Assembly: GCA_963977065.1 (NCBI GenBank)
Contig: CAXBNF010000012.1
Span: forward strand, 1-64,000
Length of the DNA: 64,000 bases
Reading direction: 5' to 3'
DNA from: Planktosalinus sp963977065
GTDB taxonomy: Bacteria; Bacteroidota; Bacteroidia; Flavobacteriales; Flavobacteriaceae
The position numbers were made by a program, and so were the translations under genes. The notes below the pieces were generated by a model. It ran no database searches, was not told the DNA's origin, and was given only the letters and a program-made list of their open reading frames with translations. This document shows, piece by piece, positions 43,444-52,122 of this stretch; positions within the stretch are counted from its first letter, which is position 1, and each line of letters starts with the position of its first letter.

Positions 43444-43487
43444 CAAAAGTAGTTTTATGGGAAAGTCTAAAAAATGACTTTTGTCAT
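43444..43487 (-). promoter_or_regulatory. Fnr/Crp-type class II promoter of the cbb3 operon
   Basis: Perfect palindrome ATGAC-TTTT-GTCAT (43474-43487) upstream of a minus-strand TACTTTTG -7 box (43444-43451). The centre is 36.5 bases from the box edge, identical to the haemoglobin promoter at 33037, and a -33 TTG is again absent. Likely bound by the regulator at 33088. Confidence 0.7.
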
Positions 43488-43570
43488 ACTCAGTTTGTTT
43501 TTGATAAAAAAATGCAATAGCATCTCTTTTTATCTCAAAGCTGCTCACAAATAAGAGAGCTTAAAATCAA

Positions 43571-43614
43571 TAAAAAAAGGTTAAGATTCTTACTTAGTAA
43601 AAACCATAACCTTT
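43571..43614 (-). terminator. ettA intrinsic terminator
   Basis: Arms AAAGGTTA (43576-43583) and TAACCTTT (43607-43614); read on the minus strand the stem is followed by a run of T. It lies 27 bases after the ettA stop. Confidence 0.6.
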
Positions 43615-43640
43615 AAAAGTTAAAATACTATCTTAATAAA

Positions 43641-45332
43641 CTACCTCACCAACTTTCTATACTTAATTCTTTTAGGCATTAAATCTCCGCCAAGTCGTTT
43701 CTTCTTGTTTTCTTCATAGTCACTAAAGCTGCCTTCAAAAAAATAGACTTCACTATTCCCCTCAAAAGCGAGGATGTGTGTACATATTCTGTCCAGAAAC
43801 CAACGGTCGTGAGAAATCACCACGGCACAACCGGCGAAGTTTTCCAAACCTTCTTCTAATGCTCTCAGCGTGTTAACATCGAGGTCGTTTGTGGGCTCAT
43901 CGAGAAGTAAAACATTTCCTTCTTCTTTAAGGGTCATCGCCAGGTGTAATCGGTTGCGTTCTCCGCCTGAAAGCGTAGATACTTTTTTGTTTTGTTCGCT
44001 TCCACCAAAGTTGAAACGGCTCAAATAAGCCCTCGAATTTACTTGACGACCGCCCATCATAATCAATTCCTGACTGTCACAAAAGTTTTCCCAGATGGAT
44101 TTATTTGGGTCGATATTGGAGTGGTTTTGATCTACATAAGCGATCTTAACGGTATCCCCCACTTTGAATTCGCCTTTATCTGGTTGCTCCTCACCCATGA
44201 TCATTCTGAAAATAGTGGTTTTACCGGCACCGTTTGGTCCAATAACGCCCACAATTCCTGCTTGGGGTAGATTAAAGTTTAAATTGTCATAGAGCAGCTT
44301 GTCATCATAGCCTTTACTCACTCCAACAGCTTCAATAACATTGGTACCCAAACGCGGACCGTTAGGAATATAGATTTCCAGTTTTTCATCGAGCTGTTTT
44401 TGGTCTTGACTCATTAACTTATCATAGTTCTGAAGTCGTGCTTTTTGTTTGGTTTGCCTCCCTTTAGGTGCCATACGAACCCATTCAAGTTCGCGTTCCA
44501 ATGTTTTTTGACGTTTGGAAGCGGTTTTGCTTTCCTGAGCAAGGCGTTTTGCTTTTTGGTCTAACCAAGATGAGTAATTTCCTTTCCAAGGGATGCCTTC
44601 TCCTCTGTCAAGTTCTAAAATCCAACCGGCTACATTATCGAGGAAATACCGGTCGTGAGTCACTGCAATTACGGTTCCGGCATATTGTGCTAAGTGGTGT
44701 TCCAACCAATGTACACTTTCAGCGTCAAGGTGGTTGGTGGGCTCATCGAGTAACAACACATCTGGTTCCTGCAATAAAAGACGACACAATGCCACACGTC
44801 GCTTTTCACCACCGGAAAGTACACTGATTTTTTTATCACCTTCAGGAGTGCGCAAGGCATCCATGGCGATTTCCAGTTTGGTATCCAGTTCCCAGGCGTT
44901 TGAAGCGTCAATTTTATCCTGCAATTCCGCTTGACGGTTCATCAGCTTTTCCATTTTATCTGCGTCTGAATAGACCTCTTCCAGGCCAAACATATCATTT
45001 ATTTTGTTGTACTCATCAAGTATTGCAACTGTTTCTGCAGCGCCTTCTTTAACGATTTCAAGAACTGTTTTTTCAGGATCCAGCTGAGGTTCCTGTTCTA
45101 AATACCCCACTGAATACCCAGGTGAAAACACCACATCACCTTGGTAGTTTTTATCCACTCCGGCAATAATTTTTAACAAGGAAGATTTTCCGGACCCATT
45201 GAGACCCAGAATACCAATTTTGGCACCATAGAAAAAGCTTAAATAGATTTTTTTAAGCACCGGTGATTGCATTCCGGGATAGGTTTTTGAAACCCCGGAC
45301 ATTGAGAATATTACTTTTTTATCGTCAGACAT
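43641..45332 (-). CDS. ettA: energy-dependent translational throttle protein EttA
   Basis: A 563-residue ABC-F protein with two ATPase domains. The first has GLNGSGKSS and LSGGEKRRVALCRLLLQEPDVLLLDEP, the second GPNGAGKTT and LSGGERNRLHLAMTL. Between them is the linker arm rich in Lys/Arg/Glu (SKTASKRQKTLERELEWVR). EttA binds the ribosomal E site and gates initiation according to ATP/ADP. The frame is open to 45425, but those codons overlap the end of the neighbouring pseudogene and a tandem repeat; the ATG at 45332 is the family start. Confidence 0.95.
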   Translation of the reverse strand: MSDDKKVIFSMSGVSKTYPGMQSPVLKKIYLSFFYGAKIGILGLNGSGKSSLLKIIAGVDKNYQGDVVFSPGYSVGYLEQEPQLDPEKTVLEIVKEGAAETVAILDEYNKINDMFGLEEVYSDADKMEKLMNRQAELQDKIDASNAWELDTKLEIAMDALRTPEGDKKISVLSGGEKRRVALCRLLLQEPDVLLLDEPTNHLDAESVHWLEHHLAQYAGTVIAVTHDRYFLDNVAGWILELDRGEGIPWKGNYSSWLDQKAKRLAQESKTASKRQKTLERELEWVRMAPKGRQTKQKARLQNYDKLMSQDQKQLDEKLEIYIPNGPRLGTNVIEAVGVSKGYDDKLLYDNLNFNLPQAGIVGVIGPNGAGKTTIFRMIMGEEQPDKGEFKVGDTVKIAYVDQNHSNIDPNKSIWENFCDSQELIMMGGRQVNSRAYLSRFNFGGSEQNKKVSTLSGGERNRLHLAMTLKEEGNVLLLDEPTNDLDVNTLRALEEGLENFAGCAVVISHDRWFLDRICTHILAFEGNSEVYFFEGSFSDYEENKKKRLGGDLMPKRIKYRKLVR

Positions 45333-45339
45333 ATGATGT

Positions 45340-45376
45340 TTTATTGTTTGTTGTTTATTGTTTGTTGTTATTGTTG
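45340..45376. repeat. short tandem repeat, 14-bp unit
   Basis: TTTATTGTTTGTTG twice (45340-45353, 45354-45367), followed by a partial third copy. It lies between ettA and the end of the four-helix-bundle pseudogene. Confidence 0.75.
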
Positions 45377-45759
45377 AATTTTTGTCCTTTAAAATTTGAA
45401 TTTCGCAGATAGTGCATAAATGCACCTATCTTGTTTTTTTCCAATTCACAAGCTTCATTGAGTTTATTGTCTTGCTCTATAGTAATGATTTTTTTGTCAA
45501 ATGCTCTATAGGATTAGGATTTTAGTTCTTCTGAAGAACCCTTAGCGATACTTAAGAAATGCTGAAACTCTTTATTTCCATCTCTCCCAAATCCTTCAGC
45601 GATATTGTCCATAATGGAACCTGAACTGGCTTCCATCTGATTCCGAAGTGTAAAGTTAATTTTTAACTCCGTTGTTTGAATCAATTCTTCAACAATTTGG
45701 CATATTTCACGAGCCAGTTGCCAAATCTCCAAGTCCTCAAATCGTTTTATCGTAGCCAT
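45355..45759 (-). pseudogene. four-helix-bundle protein, interrupted by a nonsense codon
   Basis: The first 81 codons encode a typical member of the small four-helix-bundle (23S rRNA intervening-sequence protein) family: RFEDLEIWQLAREIC, LRNQMEASSGSIMDNIAEGFGR, FLSIAKGSSEELKS. A TAA at 45514-45516 ends the frame, yet the same frame continues for another 52 codons with the family's remaining features (a YRAFDKK segment, then FMHYLRNSNFKGQKF) to a stop at 45355. One C-to-T change from CAA would explain it. It may be a real nonsense mutation or a sequence error. Function of the family is unknown. Confidence 0.8.
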
Positions 45760-45807
45760 AAATAAATCAACTTTTAACTATGAACAATAAACTACGAACC
45801 ACAAATC

Positions 45808-45996
45808 CTAAACCCTTCCCTTAAGTTCATTAAAAACCCAGGCAATAGAAAGAAAGCCAACACCGGTGGCTCCAAAGCCCCAGCCTGAGATTTCGCTATA
45901 GCGAAAAACACCCAAGGCGATTAAAACCAGACCCATCACAATCATTATTAAAGTTGCCCATCCAAGTATGGTATTTTTATTTGTCTTTTTATTCAT
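45808..45996 (-). CDS. small membrane protein (CAL67264-like)
   Basis: A 62-residue protein with two membrane segments (TLIMIVMGLVLIALGVF and GATGVGFLSIAWVF) separated by a short RYSEISGWG loop, and a lysine-rich N-terminus. It resembles a small membrane protein family widespread in Flavobacteriia (CAL67264 type; name from memory, tentative). Function unknown. It stands alone between the pseudogene and the divergent carboxylase gene. Confidence 0.7.
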   Translation of the reverse strand: MNKKTNKNTILGWATLIMIVMGLVLIALGVFRYSEISGWGFGATGVGFLSIAWVFNELKGRV

Positions 45997-46192
45997 TTTA
46001 CGTTGATTTAAATCACAATTTTAAATTTAAGGGGATTCAAAATTGTTATGGTTTTTTTTCGGATTACAAATATCGTGAATTTAGTTGAACTTTCCATTTG
46101 TAAATAGTGCTTTACAATTATTCAAAATCTAAAATATGAATTCTAAATTCCTTTATCAAGTTTTTGTATTTTAGCCCAAAGAAAAAAGGACT

Positions 46193-47821
46193 ATGGATAT
46201 CAACTTCAATAAAAACGAAGACCACAATAAAATGCTTAACTCAGATTTACGCCAGCGACTCAGTAAAGTAAAACTGGGCGGCGGAGAGAAAAGTATTGAA
46301 AAACACAAAGCCAAGGGTAAAATGACTGCCCGGGAGCGCATCAAATATTTATTGGATGAAAAGAAACCAAGTATTGAGATTGGTGCTTTTGCCGGTGAGG
46401 GCATGTATGAAGAACACGGTGGTTGTCCCGGTGGTGGTGTGGTTGTTAAAATGGGTTATGTGAGTGGTAAACAATGTCTCGTTGTTGCAAATGATGCCAC
46501 AGTAAAAGCCGGTGCCTGGTTTCCAATTACCGGTAAAAAGAATCTCAGGGCCCAGGAAATTGCCATAGAAAATAAGCTTCCTATCATTTATTTAGTTGAT
46601 AGCGCAGGTGTTTATTTACCTATGCAAGATGAAATTTTTCCGGATAAAGAACATTTTGGGCGCATTTTTAGAAACAATGCTGTCATGAGCAGTATGGGAA
46701 TCACTCAGATTTCTGCTGTAATGGGCAGTTGTGTTGCCGGTGGTGCTTACCTGCCCATTATGAGTGATGAAGCGTTAATAGTCGATAAAACTGGTAGTAT
46801 TTTCCTTGCCGGAAGTTATCTTGTCAAAGCCGCTATTGGCGAAACTATAGACAATGAAACTCTGGGTGGTGCGACTACTCATTGCGAAATAAGTGGCGTG
46901 ACCGATTACAAAGCCAAAGATGATAAAGATGCACTCGATACCATCAAAAAAATTATGAATAAAATTGGGGATTTTGACAAAGCCGGCTTTAACAGAATCA
47001 AATCGGCAAAACCTAAAGAGAAGCCGGATGATATTTTCGGAATTATTCCCCGCTCGCGCGCAGACCAGTATGACATGCTGGAAATCATCAAACGACTGGT
47101 TGATAACTCAGAATTTGAAGAGTATAAAGAAGGCTATGGAAAAACAATTCTTACCGGTTATGCTCGCATTGACGGTTGGGCGGTGGGTATAGTGGCCAAC
47201 CAGCGGAAACTGGTTAAAACCAAAAAAGGAGAAATGCAGTTTGGCGGTGTGATTTACAGCGACAGCGCTGATAAAGCCACGCGTTTTATCGCCAATTGCA
47301 ATCAGAAAAAAATACCGCTTGTGTTTATTCAGGATGTCACCGGTTTTATGGTGGGCAGCAAGAGCGAGCATGGCGGCATCATAAAAGACGGTGCAAAAAT
47401 GGTGAGCGCGGTGAGCAACTCTGTGGTGCCTAAATTCACAATCATTATTGGTAATTCTTATGGGGCCGGAAACTATGCGATGTGTGGAAAAGCCTATGAC
47501 CCGAGACTTATTGTGGCATGGCCTAGCGCCGAACTCGCAGTAATGAGCGGAAACAGTGCTGCCAAAGTATTGCTCCAAATTGAAACCGCGTCCCTAAAAA
47601 AGAAAGGCAAAGAGATTACACCCGAAGTAGAAAAAGAACTCTATGACCGCATCAAAGCACGTTATGACGAGCAAATTTCCCCATATTACGCCGCAGCAAG
47701 ACTTTGGACAGATGCCATCATAGACCCGCTTGATACTCGCACATGGATAAGTATGGGAATAGAAGCTGCTAACCACGCACCTATTGAAAAACCGTTTAAT
47801 ATGGGGGTGATACAGACATAA
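46193..47821 (+). CDS. acyl-CoA carboxylase, carboxyltransferase (beta) subunit
   Basis: A 542-residue crotonase-fold carboxyltransferase. The N-half has KGKMTARERIKYLLDE and GGGVVVKMGYVSG; the acyl-CoA site is MGSCVAGGAYLPIMSDEA; the C-half has QDVTGFMVGSKSEHGGIIKDGAKMV and GNSYGAGNYAMCGKAYDPR. These features are closest to methylcrotonyl- or propionyl-type carboxylases. Its biotin carboxylase and carrier partners are probably the genes at 27527 and 30613, 15 kb away. The ATG is preceded by an AAAAAAGGA ribosome site. Confidence 0.93.
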   Translation: MDINFNKNEDHNKMLNSDLRQRLSKVKLGGGEKSIEKHKAKGKMTARERIKYLLDEKKPSIEIGAFAGEGMYEEHGGCPGGGVVVKMGYVSGKQCLVVANDATVKAGAWFPITGKKNLRAQEIAIENKLPIIYLVDSAGVYLPMQDEIFPDKEHFGRIFRNNAVMSSMGITQISAVMGSCVAGGAYLPIMSDEALIVDKTGSIFLAGSYLVKAAIGETIDNETLGGATTHCEISGVTDYKAKDDKDALDTIKKIMNKIGDFDKAGFNRIKSAKPKEKPDDIFGIIPRSRADQYDMLEIIKRLVDNSEFEEYKEGYGKTILTGYARIDGWAVGIVANQRKLVKTKKGEMQFGGVIYSDSADKATRFIANCNQKKIPLVFIQDVTGFMVGSKSEHGGIIKDGAKMVSAVSNSVVPKFTIIIGNSYGAGNYAMCGKAYDPRLIVAWPSAELAVMSGNSAAKVLLQIETASLKKKGKEITPEVEKELYDRIKARYDEQISPYYAAARLWTDAIIDPLDTRTWISMGIEAANHAPIEKPFNMGVIQT

Positions 47822-47847
47822 GAGTTTTTTGTTTCAGGTTTCAAGTT

Positions 47848-48423
47848 TCAAGCTTCAGTTGACAAGTTGTTTAAAACCTTAAAACGCAATGCGATTTTAT
47901 AAAAAAGGAAGCCAACCAAAGCACCAATAGTCATTCCAGTTAATGTATCCAGCGGATAATGTACACCTACATAAATACGACTATATCCCACTATTGCTGC
48001 CCATAGTAAAAGAACAAACACCAGGTTTTTGTACACATTTCTAAACAACAATCCGAGAAAAACTGCCAATGCCATAGTACTTGCAGCGTGAGCTGAGAAA
48101 TAACCAAACCGGCCACAACGCGGAGCTATGTAACGTATTATTTCTTTTAAATGATCTTCCCGACAAGGCCTGGGACGTTCAAACCCGTGTTTAAAGAGGT
48201 TTGCCAATTGGTCTGTCACCGTAATCATTAAGGCAACCAATACCATAACAATCAGCATATTTTTTAAGCCAAAATGACGATATACCAAATACAAGAGAAT
48301 AGCATAGAGAGGAATCCAGGTAAATTTATTTGTAATCAACAACCAGATTTGATCCCAACGCTCTGAACCCAGGGCATTTAGAAACACAAAAAGCTGCTCG
48401 TCAAAATGAAGTAGTTGCTCCAT
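47848..48423 (-). CDS. PAP2-family membrane phosphatase
   Basis: A 191-residue membrane protein of the PAP2 superfamily with the three catalytic motifs: KHGFERPRP (K-x6-RP), FSAHAAST (the PSGH-like motif, with A for G) and SRIYVGVHYPLDTLTG (SR-x5-H-x3-D). Five to six membrane segments. Substrates would be lipid phosphates such as undecaprenyl pyrophosphate or lipid A. It follows the small acidic protein gene by 6 bases. Confidence 0.92.
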   Translation of the reverse strand: MEQLLHFDEQLFVFLNALGSERWDQIWLLITNKFTWIPLYAILLYLVYRHFGLKNMLIVMVLVALMITVTDQLANLFKHGFERPRPCREDHLKEIIRYIAPRCGRFGYFSAHAASTMALAVFLGLLFRNVYKNLVFVLLLWAAIVGYSRIYVGVHYPLDTLTGMTIGALVGFLFYKIALRFKVLNNLSTEA

Positions 48424-48429
48424 AAATTC

Positions 48430-48660
48430 TTATTCTTCTTCATATCTGGCCACTTCACGATCATAAAATTCAGTGGCTAGTTGAATGAGGTTTTCGGTTT
48501 CTGCTTCCAGTTCCTTTTGATCTTCGTCGTCAAACTCTTCCAGCCATTCCACTTCATCATTTTCCAGATTGATAATAAACCGTGGAAATTCAGTGTGAAT
48601 CACATAAATTGCATTTGGAAAGTCTGTGTTGTCGCCTAAGATGAATTTTGGTAGTTCCAT
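48430..48660 (-). CDS. small acidic protein of unknown function
   Basis: A 76-residue soluble protein, very acidic (a run of Glu and Asp in VEWLEEFDDEDQKELEAE), with the start MELPKFILGDNTDFPNAIYVIHTEF. No domain recognised, but the composition and clean ATG support a real gene. It is co-directional with the PAP2 gene and probably shares its message. Confidence 0.7.
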   Translation of the reverse strand: MELPKFILGDNTDFPNAIYVIHTEFPRFIINLENDEVEWLEEFDDEDQKELEAETENLIQLATEFYDREVARYEEE

Positions 48661-48741
48661 ATAGTGTTTAATTGGTCTAAGAATTTCTGCCCTTCAAGCT
48701 TGAGATGATGAGTATTCATTTACAAAAATAGTTTAACAAAT

Positions 48742-50094
48742 TTAAACAGCCTGCCCTTTGATAAGTTTTTTAGTTAAATGATCAAACCGTAAGTACAACA
48801 TCAATGCTGAAACAGTCAAACCGGCAAATAATCCTATCCATATGCCCATAGCACCCAATGCTTCATCCTTTCCAAGAAAATACCCCACCGGAAAGCCAAC
48901 CAACCAATAGGCCACAAAACATATCCAGGATGGAATATTCACATCCTGCAACCCCCTTAAAGCTCCTAGAAAAACAACTTGAAGTCCGTCACTGAGTTGG
49001 AATATAGCAGCTACAATCAACAAAGTGGAAGCTATTTGAATTACCTCTGCATTATCGATATAGAAAGTGGGAAGTATGCCTTTTGTGATGATAAAGAGTA
49101 TTGCAAAAAAAGCTTGTATAACGAGCACCATCAAGAAAATTGAAAAAGCGATGCGCCGCAGTTCTGTAAAATTCTTTTTACCCTTTTGATTGCCCACTCT
49201 TATTGTTGCCGTAACACTAAAGCCCACCGCAATCATAAATGTCATAGAAGCCAGGTTTAATGCAATCTGATTTGCTGCCTGTGAATTGGTTCCCAGCATA
49301 CCTGCGAGAAAAATAGAGGCTGTAAATAAAGCGACTTCAAAAAACATTTGTAAGGCCGTGGGGAACCCAAGACCAAAGAGTCTTTTGAATATGTGCATAT
49401 TGAGATTCTTTCGTTTGGACCAAATAAAATAAGGACTAAATTTCTTTTTGTTTTTGAGAATAAAATAAATAAACGCCAGCATAAAAAAGCGTGAAATCAA
49501 AGTGCCTAAGGCAGCACCTTCCAACTCAAGCCGTGGAAAAATCCAGATTCCATAAATAAGGAGGTAGTTAAAAATAATATTGACCATATTGGCAATCAAT
49601 GTAGCATACATGGCATATTTAGTTTGAGAGAGCCCGTCTGCAAATTGTTTAAACCCTTGAAACAACATTAAAGGAATCATTGAGAAAGCCACAATCTCAA
49701 GATAAGGGATGGCCAGGTCAACAACTTCAGGTGGCTGATTGAGATGGTAAAGAATAGGTTTAATAAACAATAACAGGATAAACAACAAAAGTCCGTTTAT
49801 ACCACAAAGTATCATTCCATGATGGAAAAAATCACGACCATTTTCAATATTGGATTCTCCATCTGCTTCAGCGATGAGGGGCGTGATGGCAAATGAAAAG
49901 CCAATGCCAATGGACAAGGCAATAAAAATCAAACTGTTGCCCAAAGAGATAGCAGCAAGCTCTGCAGCACCCAGTTGACCCACCATCAGGTTGTCAACTA
50001 ATCCTACCATTACATGGCCCAGTTGACCCAGCATAATAGGAAAAGCCAATTTTAAATTGTATTGAAACTCTTTAGTGTAATTTGCTAGGACCAT
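48742..50094 (-). CDS. MATE-family efflux transporter
   Basis: A 450-residue transporter with twelve predicted membrane segments. The start FPIMLGQLGHVMVGLVDNLMVGQLGAAELAAISLG and the mirrored second half (GFPTALQMFFEVALFTASIFLAGMLG) identify the NorM-like MATE family, which exports cationic drugs or metabolites using Na+ or H+. It is transcribed alone; the terminator at 50240 separates it from the sigma-factor cluster upstream. Confidence 0.94.
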   Translation of the reverse strand: MVLANYTKEFQYNLKLAFPIMLGQLGHVMVGLVDNLMVGQLGAAELAAISLGNSLIFIALSIGIGFSFAITPLIAEADGESNIENGRDFFHHGMILCGINGLLLFILLLFIKPILYHLNQPPEVVDLAIPYLEIVAFSMIPLMLFQGFKQFADGLSQTKYAMYATLIANMVNIIFNYLLIYGIWIFPRLELEGAALGTLISRFFMLAFIYFILKNKKKFSPYFIWSKRKNLNMHIFKRLFGLGFPTALQMFFEVALFTASIFLAGMLGTNSQAANQIALNLASMTFMIAVGFSVTATIRVGNQKGKKNFTELRRIAFSIFLMVLVIQAFFAILFIITKGILPTFYIDNAEVIQIASTLLIVAAIFQLSDGLQVVFLGALRGLQDVNIPSWICFVAYWLVGFPVGYFLGKDEALGAMGIWIGLFAGLTVSALMLYLRFDHLTKKLIKGQAV

Positions 50095-50239
50095 TAATAA
50101 TTAAGTGGGCATTAAAAGGGTCAAAGTTAGGTGTATTTTAATTAAAGAGTAGAGCAATGAAAAAAAAATATTATAGCTGCTAGAATCTATCAAAGTTTTA
50201 TATGAGTGGTTCATTTCTAAAAATGAATACTATTAAAAA

Positions 50240-50263
50240 AGCCCGGTAAAATTACCGGGCTTT
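50240..50263 (-). terminator. intrinsic terminator of the sigma/MscS cluster
   Basis: GCCCGGTAA-AA-TTACCGGGC stem (50241-50260), nine perfect pairs. Read on the minus strand it is followed by six T, so it stops transcription coming from the small membrane peptide gene at 50335. The T-run on the plus side is only three long. Confidence 0.8.
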
Positions 50264-50334
50264 ACAAGCAAACTTACTAACCAAAACTAAATTAACTAAT
50301 TTTAAAAATCTGCTTTAAGTGTTAATTGTAATGT

Positions 50335-50460
50335 TTATTTCTTCTTTTTAAAACCCCTTTTAAGATGCTTATTTTCACGAAATAATTTTATCAGTATATA
50401 GATAACTATAATGAGAAAAATTAGCTCTGCAAGAATTAATAAATATGATACGATATGCAT
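50335..50460 (-). CDS. 41-residue single-pass membrane peptide
   Basis: An unlisted small frame of 41 codons, ATG to TAA: residues 1-6 polar, 7-27 a strongly hydrophobic Leu/Ile helix with one Glu (E12), and a basic tail (RENKHLKRGFKKKK, net charge high). It follows the MscS-like gene by 85 bases on the same strand and precedes a terminator, so it can be the last gene of the sigma-factor cluster. The rest of the 50095-50545 spacer shows only that terminator and AT-rich sequence. No family recognised; small channel-modulating peptides look similar, but that is conjecture. Confidence 0.55.
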   Translation of the reverse strand: MHIVSYLLILAELIFLIIVIYILIKLFRENKHLKRGFKKKK

Positions 50461-50545
50461 TTGGGGTAAACAAGTATTGAACTGTTCTATTTTTAATTCT
50501 CTTTTTTAGAAACCAAAACAATTAAAATGTCACCAAAAAAATATA

Positions 50546-51355
50546 TTAATCTTCAAGTATTTCAATTTTCTTATTAACGATCGTCTTAATGGGGTACACA
50601 ATTCTTGATGTATCTGTTTGAAGTACAAGACAAATGTTATCAATAGAGATAATTGAGCCCACAGTAGTATCTATTTTTATTTTTTTTCCGATTTCTAAAT
50701 TTTTTCGGGTGTAAAACCCTAAAATCAATCTGAGTATAACATCTTTTGACCCCAATCCCATAGCAATTGTAAAAGCTAACAATATTGAACCCAGAATGAT
50801 TGAAAGATTACTCGTTATAATTTCTGTATTAACCCCCAGTTGATTTAATGAAATAATAACTGTAATAACCAGAATTACAAAAAATACAATGTTACTAATT
50901 GAATTTGAACCATTTAAATCAAATGATTTTAGTAAGTTTTTTACCGTTTCCTTAAGGTAACTCGCTAAATAGAGCCCGGCTGTTAAAATAACAATGGCAG
51001 AAATAAGCGTGGGAAGATATCCTAAAAAGGAAAGTACAGCATCAGAAATCCTGTCAAGACCAAAGAGTTCTGAACCAATCAAAACGATAATAAGAACCAA
51101 AATCCATTTAACTACCTTATGAATAACAACAGGAAGATTTATTTTAAAATTGAGCGTATGTAAAAACTCATTTCCATTTATTTTTTCATTTAACAAATGA
51201 AGCTGTGAAAACTTTAAAAAGCGTTTTAATAAAAACAAAAAAAGTTTAAGTAAAATCCAACTTATAATTACAAAAGCAAGGAGGCCAAGAATTGTTGGCA
51301 GTGCTTCAATAAAAGAGTTTTTTAAATCTTCTAAAATCTTAAAATCTGTGTTCAT
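50546..51355 (-). CDS. MscS-like mechanosensitive channel
   Basis: A 269-residue membrane protein. Two N-terminal membrane helices, a repeat region with a conserved transmembrane-helix pattern (LSFLGYLPTLISAIVILTAGLYLASYLKETVKNLL, in parts), then the MscS pore-like helix LSIILGSILLAFTIAMGLGSKDVILRLILGFY and a short beta domain (LEIGKKIKIDTTVGSIISID). It is shorter than MscS in its cytoplasmic part, ending soon after the beta domain. It follows the 61-residue gene by 5 bases. Confidence 0.85.
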   Translation of the reverse strand: MNTDFKILEDLKNSFIEALPTILGLLAFVIISWILLKLFLFLLKRFLKFSQLHLLNEKINGNEFLHTLNFKINLPVVIHKVVKWILVLIIVLIGSELFGLDRISDAVLSFLGYLPTLISAIVILTAGLYLASYLKETVKNLLKSFDLNGSNSISNIVFFVILVITVIISLNQLGVNTEIITSNLSIILGSILLAFTIAMGLGSKDVILRLILGFYTRKNLEIGKKIKIDTTVGSIISIDNICLVLQTDTSRIVYPIKTIVNKKIEILED

Positions 51356-51360
51356 AATTA

Positions 51361-51546
51361 TTAATTATTTTTTTTATTTGGTTTAGTTATTCTATAAAGA
51401 TTGTCTAAAGAGGCAGGGTATTTAATCATCGCTAAATCAGCAAAATCTAGTACCAATTTAATGGCTGTTACATCTGAAAGCACTTTTTCTTTAAGCGACT
51501 CAGGTAATTTTTCGTTTCTGATAATTTTTTTAAATGGATTTTCCAT
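51361..51546 (-). CDS. 61-residue protein encoded next to sigma factor
   Basis: A small soluble protein: NPFKKIIRNEKLPESLKEKVLSDV then a hydrophobic-amphipathic helix IKLVLDFADLAMIKYPASL and a Lys/Asn tail. It lies between the ECF sigma factor (9 bases) and the MscS-like gene (5 bases), where anti-sigma factors are often found, but it has no membrane span or zinc motif. The LPESLKEKVLSDV pattern resembles short regulatory tails seen beside Bacteroidota sigma factors. Function unknown. Confidence 0.7.
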   Translation of the reverse strand: MENPFKKIIRNEKLPESLKEKVLSDVTAIKLVLDFADLAMIKYPASLDNLYRITKPNKKNN

Positions 51547-51555
51547 AGCCCTAGT

Positions 51556-52122
51556 TTAAACCTTATTATACACTTGGATTAACTTCTCTTTAGCTCTCTT
51601 AATTCTCATTTTAACAGCACTTTCTCCTATTTGTAAACTGTCTTGAATATCTTGAATACTAAAATCATCCTGGTATTTCATCAACAAAATCATCTTATCA
51701 CTCGGGTCGATTTTCTCCATCGATAACATCAATTTTTCAGCTTTGAGTTGATATATTTCATTATCAGATATTTCGTCTACAATTGAATAATTCTCGTGCG
51801 TTAAATCTTTAAATGTATTTTTCTTTTTCTTTTGATCTCTTTGAATATAATTCAAACAAAAATTATAGGTAAAGGAATAAAGCCAGGTAGAGAATTTTGA
51901 TTTACCTTGAAATGTTTTTAGCTTTAAAAATAGCTGAATAAAAATATCGTGTGTTAAATCCTGAGCTTCCACTTGTGATTTTGAAAAACTAAGGCATTTT
52001 GCATATACTTTTTCAGCATATCGATCATACAATTGAGCAAACAAATGGGTGTCATTTGATGCTACAATTTTACAAACAAGCTCTTCATCATCCATGAGAT
52101 TAATATCCCTTTGGTATTGCAT
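51556..52122 (-). CDS. ECF-type sigma-70 factor
   Basis: A 188-residue sigma factor. Region 2 (about 25-90) contains FAQLYDRYAEKVYAKCLSF and DLTHDIFIQLFLKLKTFQGKSKFSTWLYSFTYN (in parts). Region 4 (about 135-185) ends in the HTH FSIQDIQDSLQIGESAVKMRIKRAKEKL. It probably controls its own operon including the MscS-like channel. The ATG at 52122 is used; M10 (52095) is an alternative. Confidence 0.93.
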   Translation of the reverse strand: MQYQRDINLMDDEELVCKIVASNDTHLFAQLYDRYAEKVYAKCLSFSKSQVEAQDLTHDIFIQLFLKLKTFQGKSKFSTWLYSFTYNFCLNYIQRDQKKKKNTFKDLTHENYSIVDEISDNEIYQLKAEKLMLSMEKIDPSDKMILLMKYQDDFSIQDIQDSLQIGESAVKMRIKRAKEKLIQVYNKV

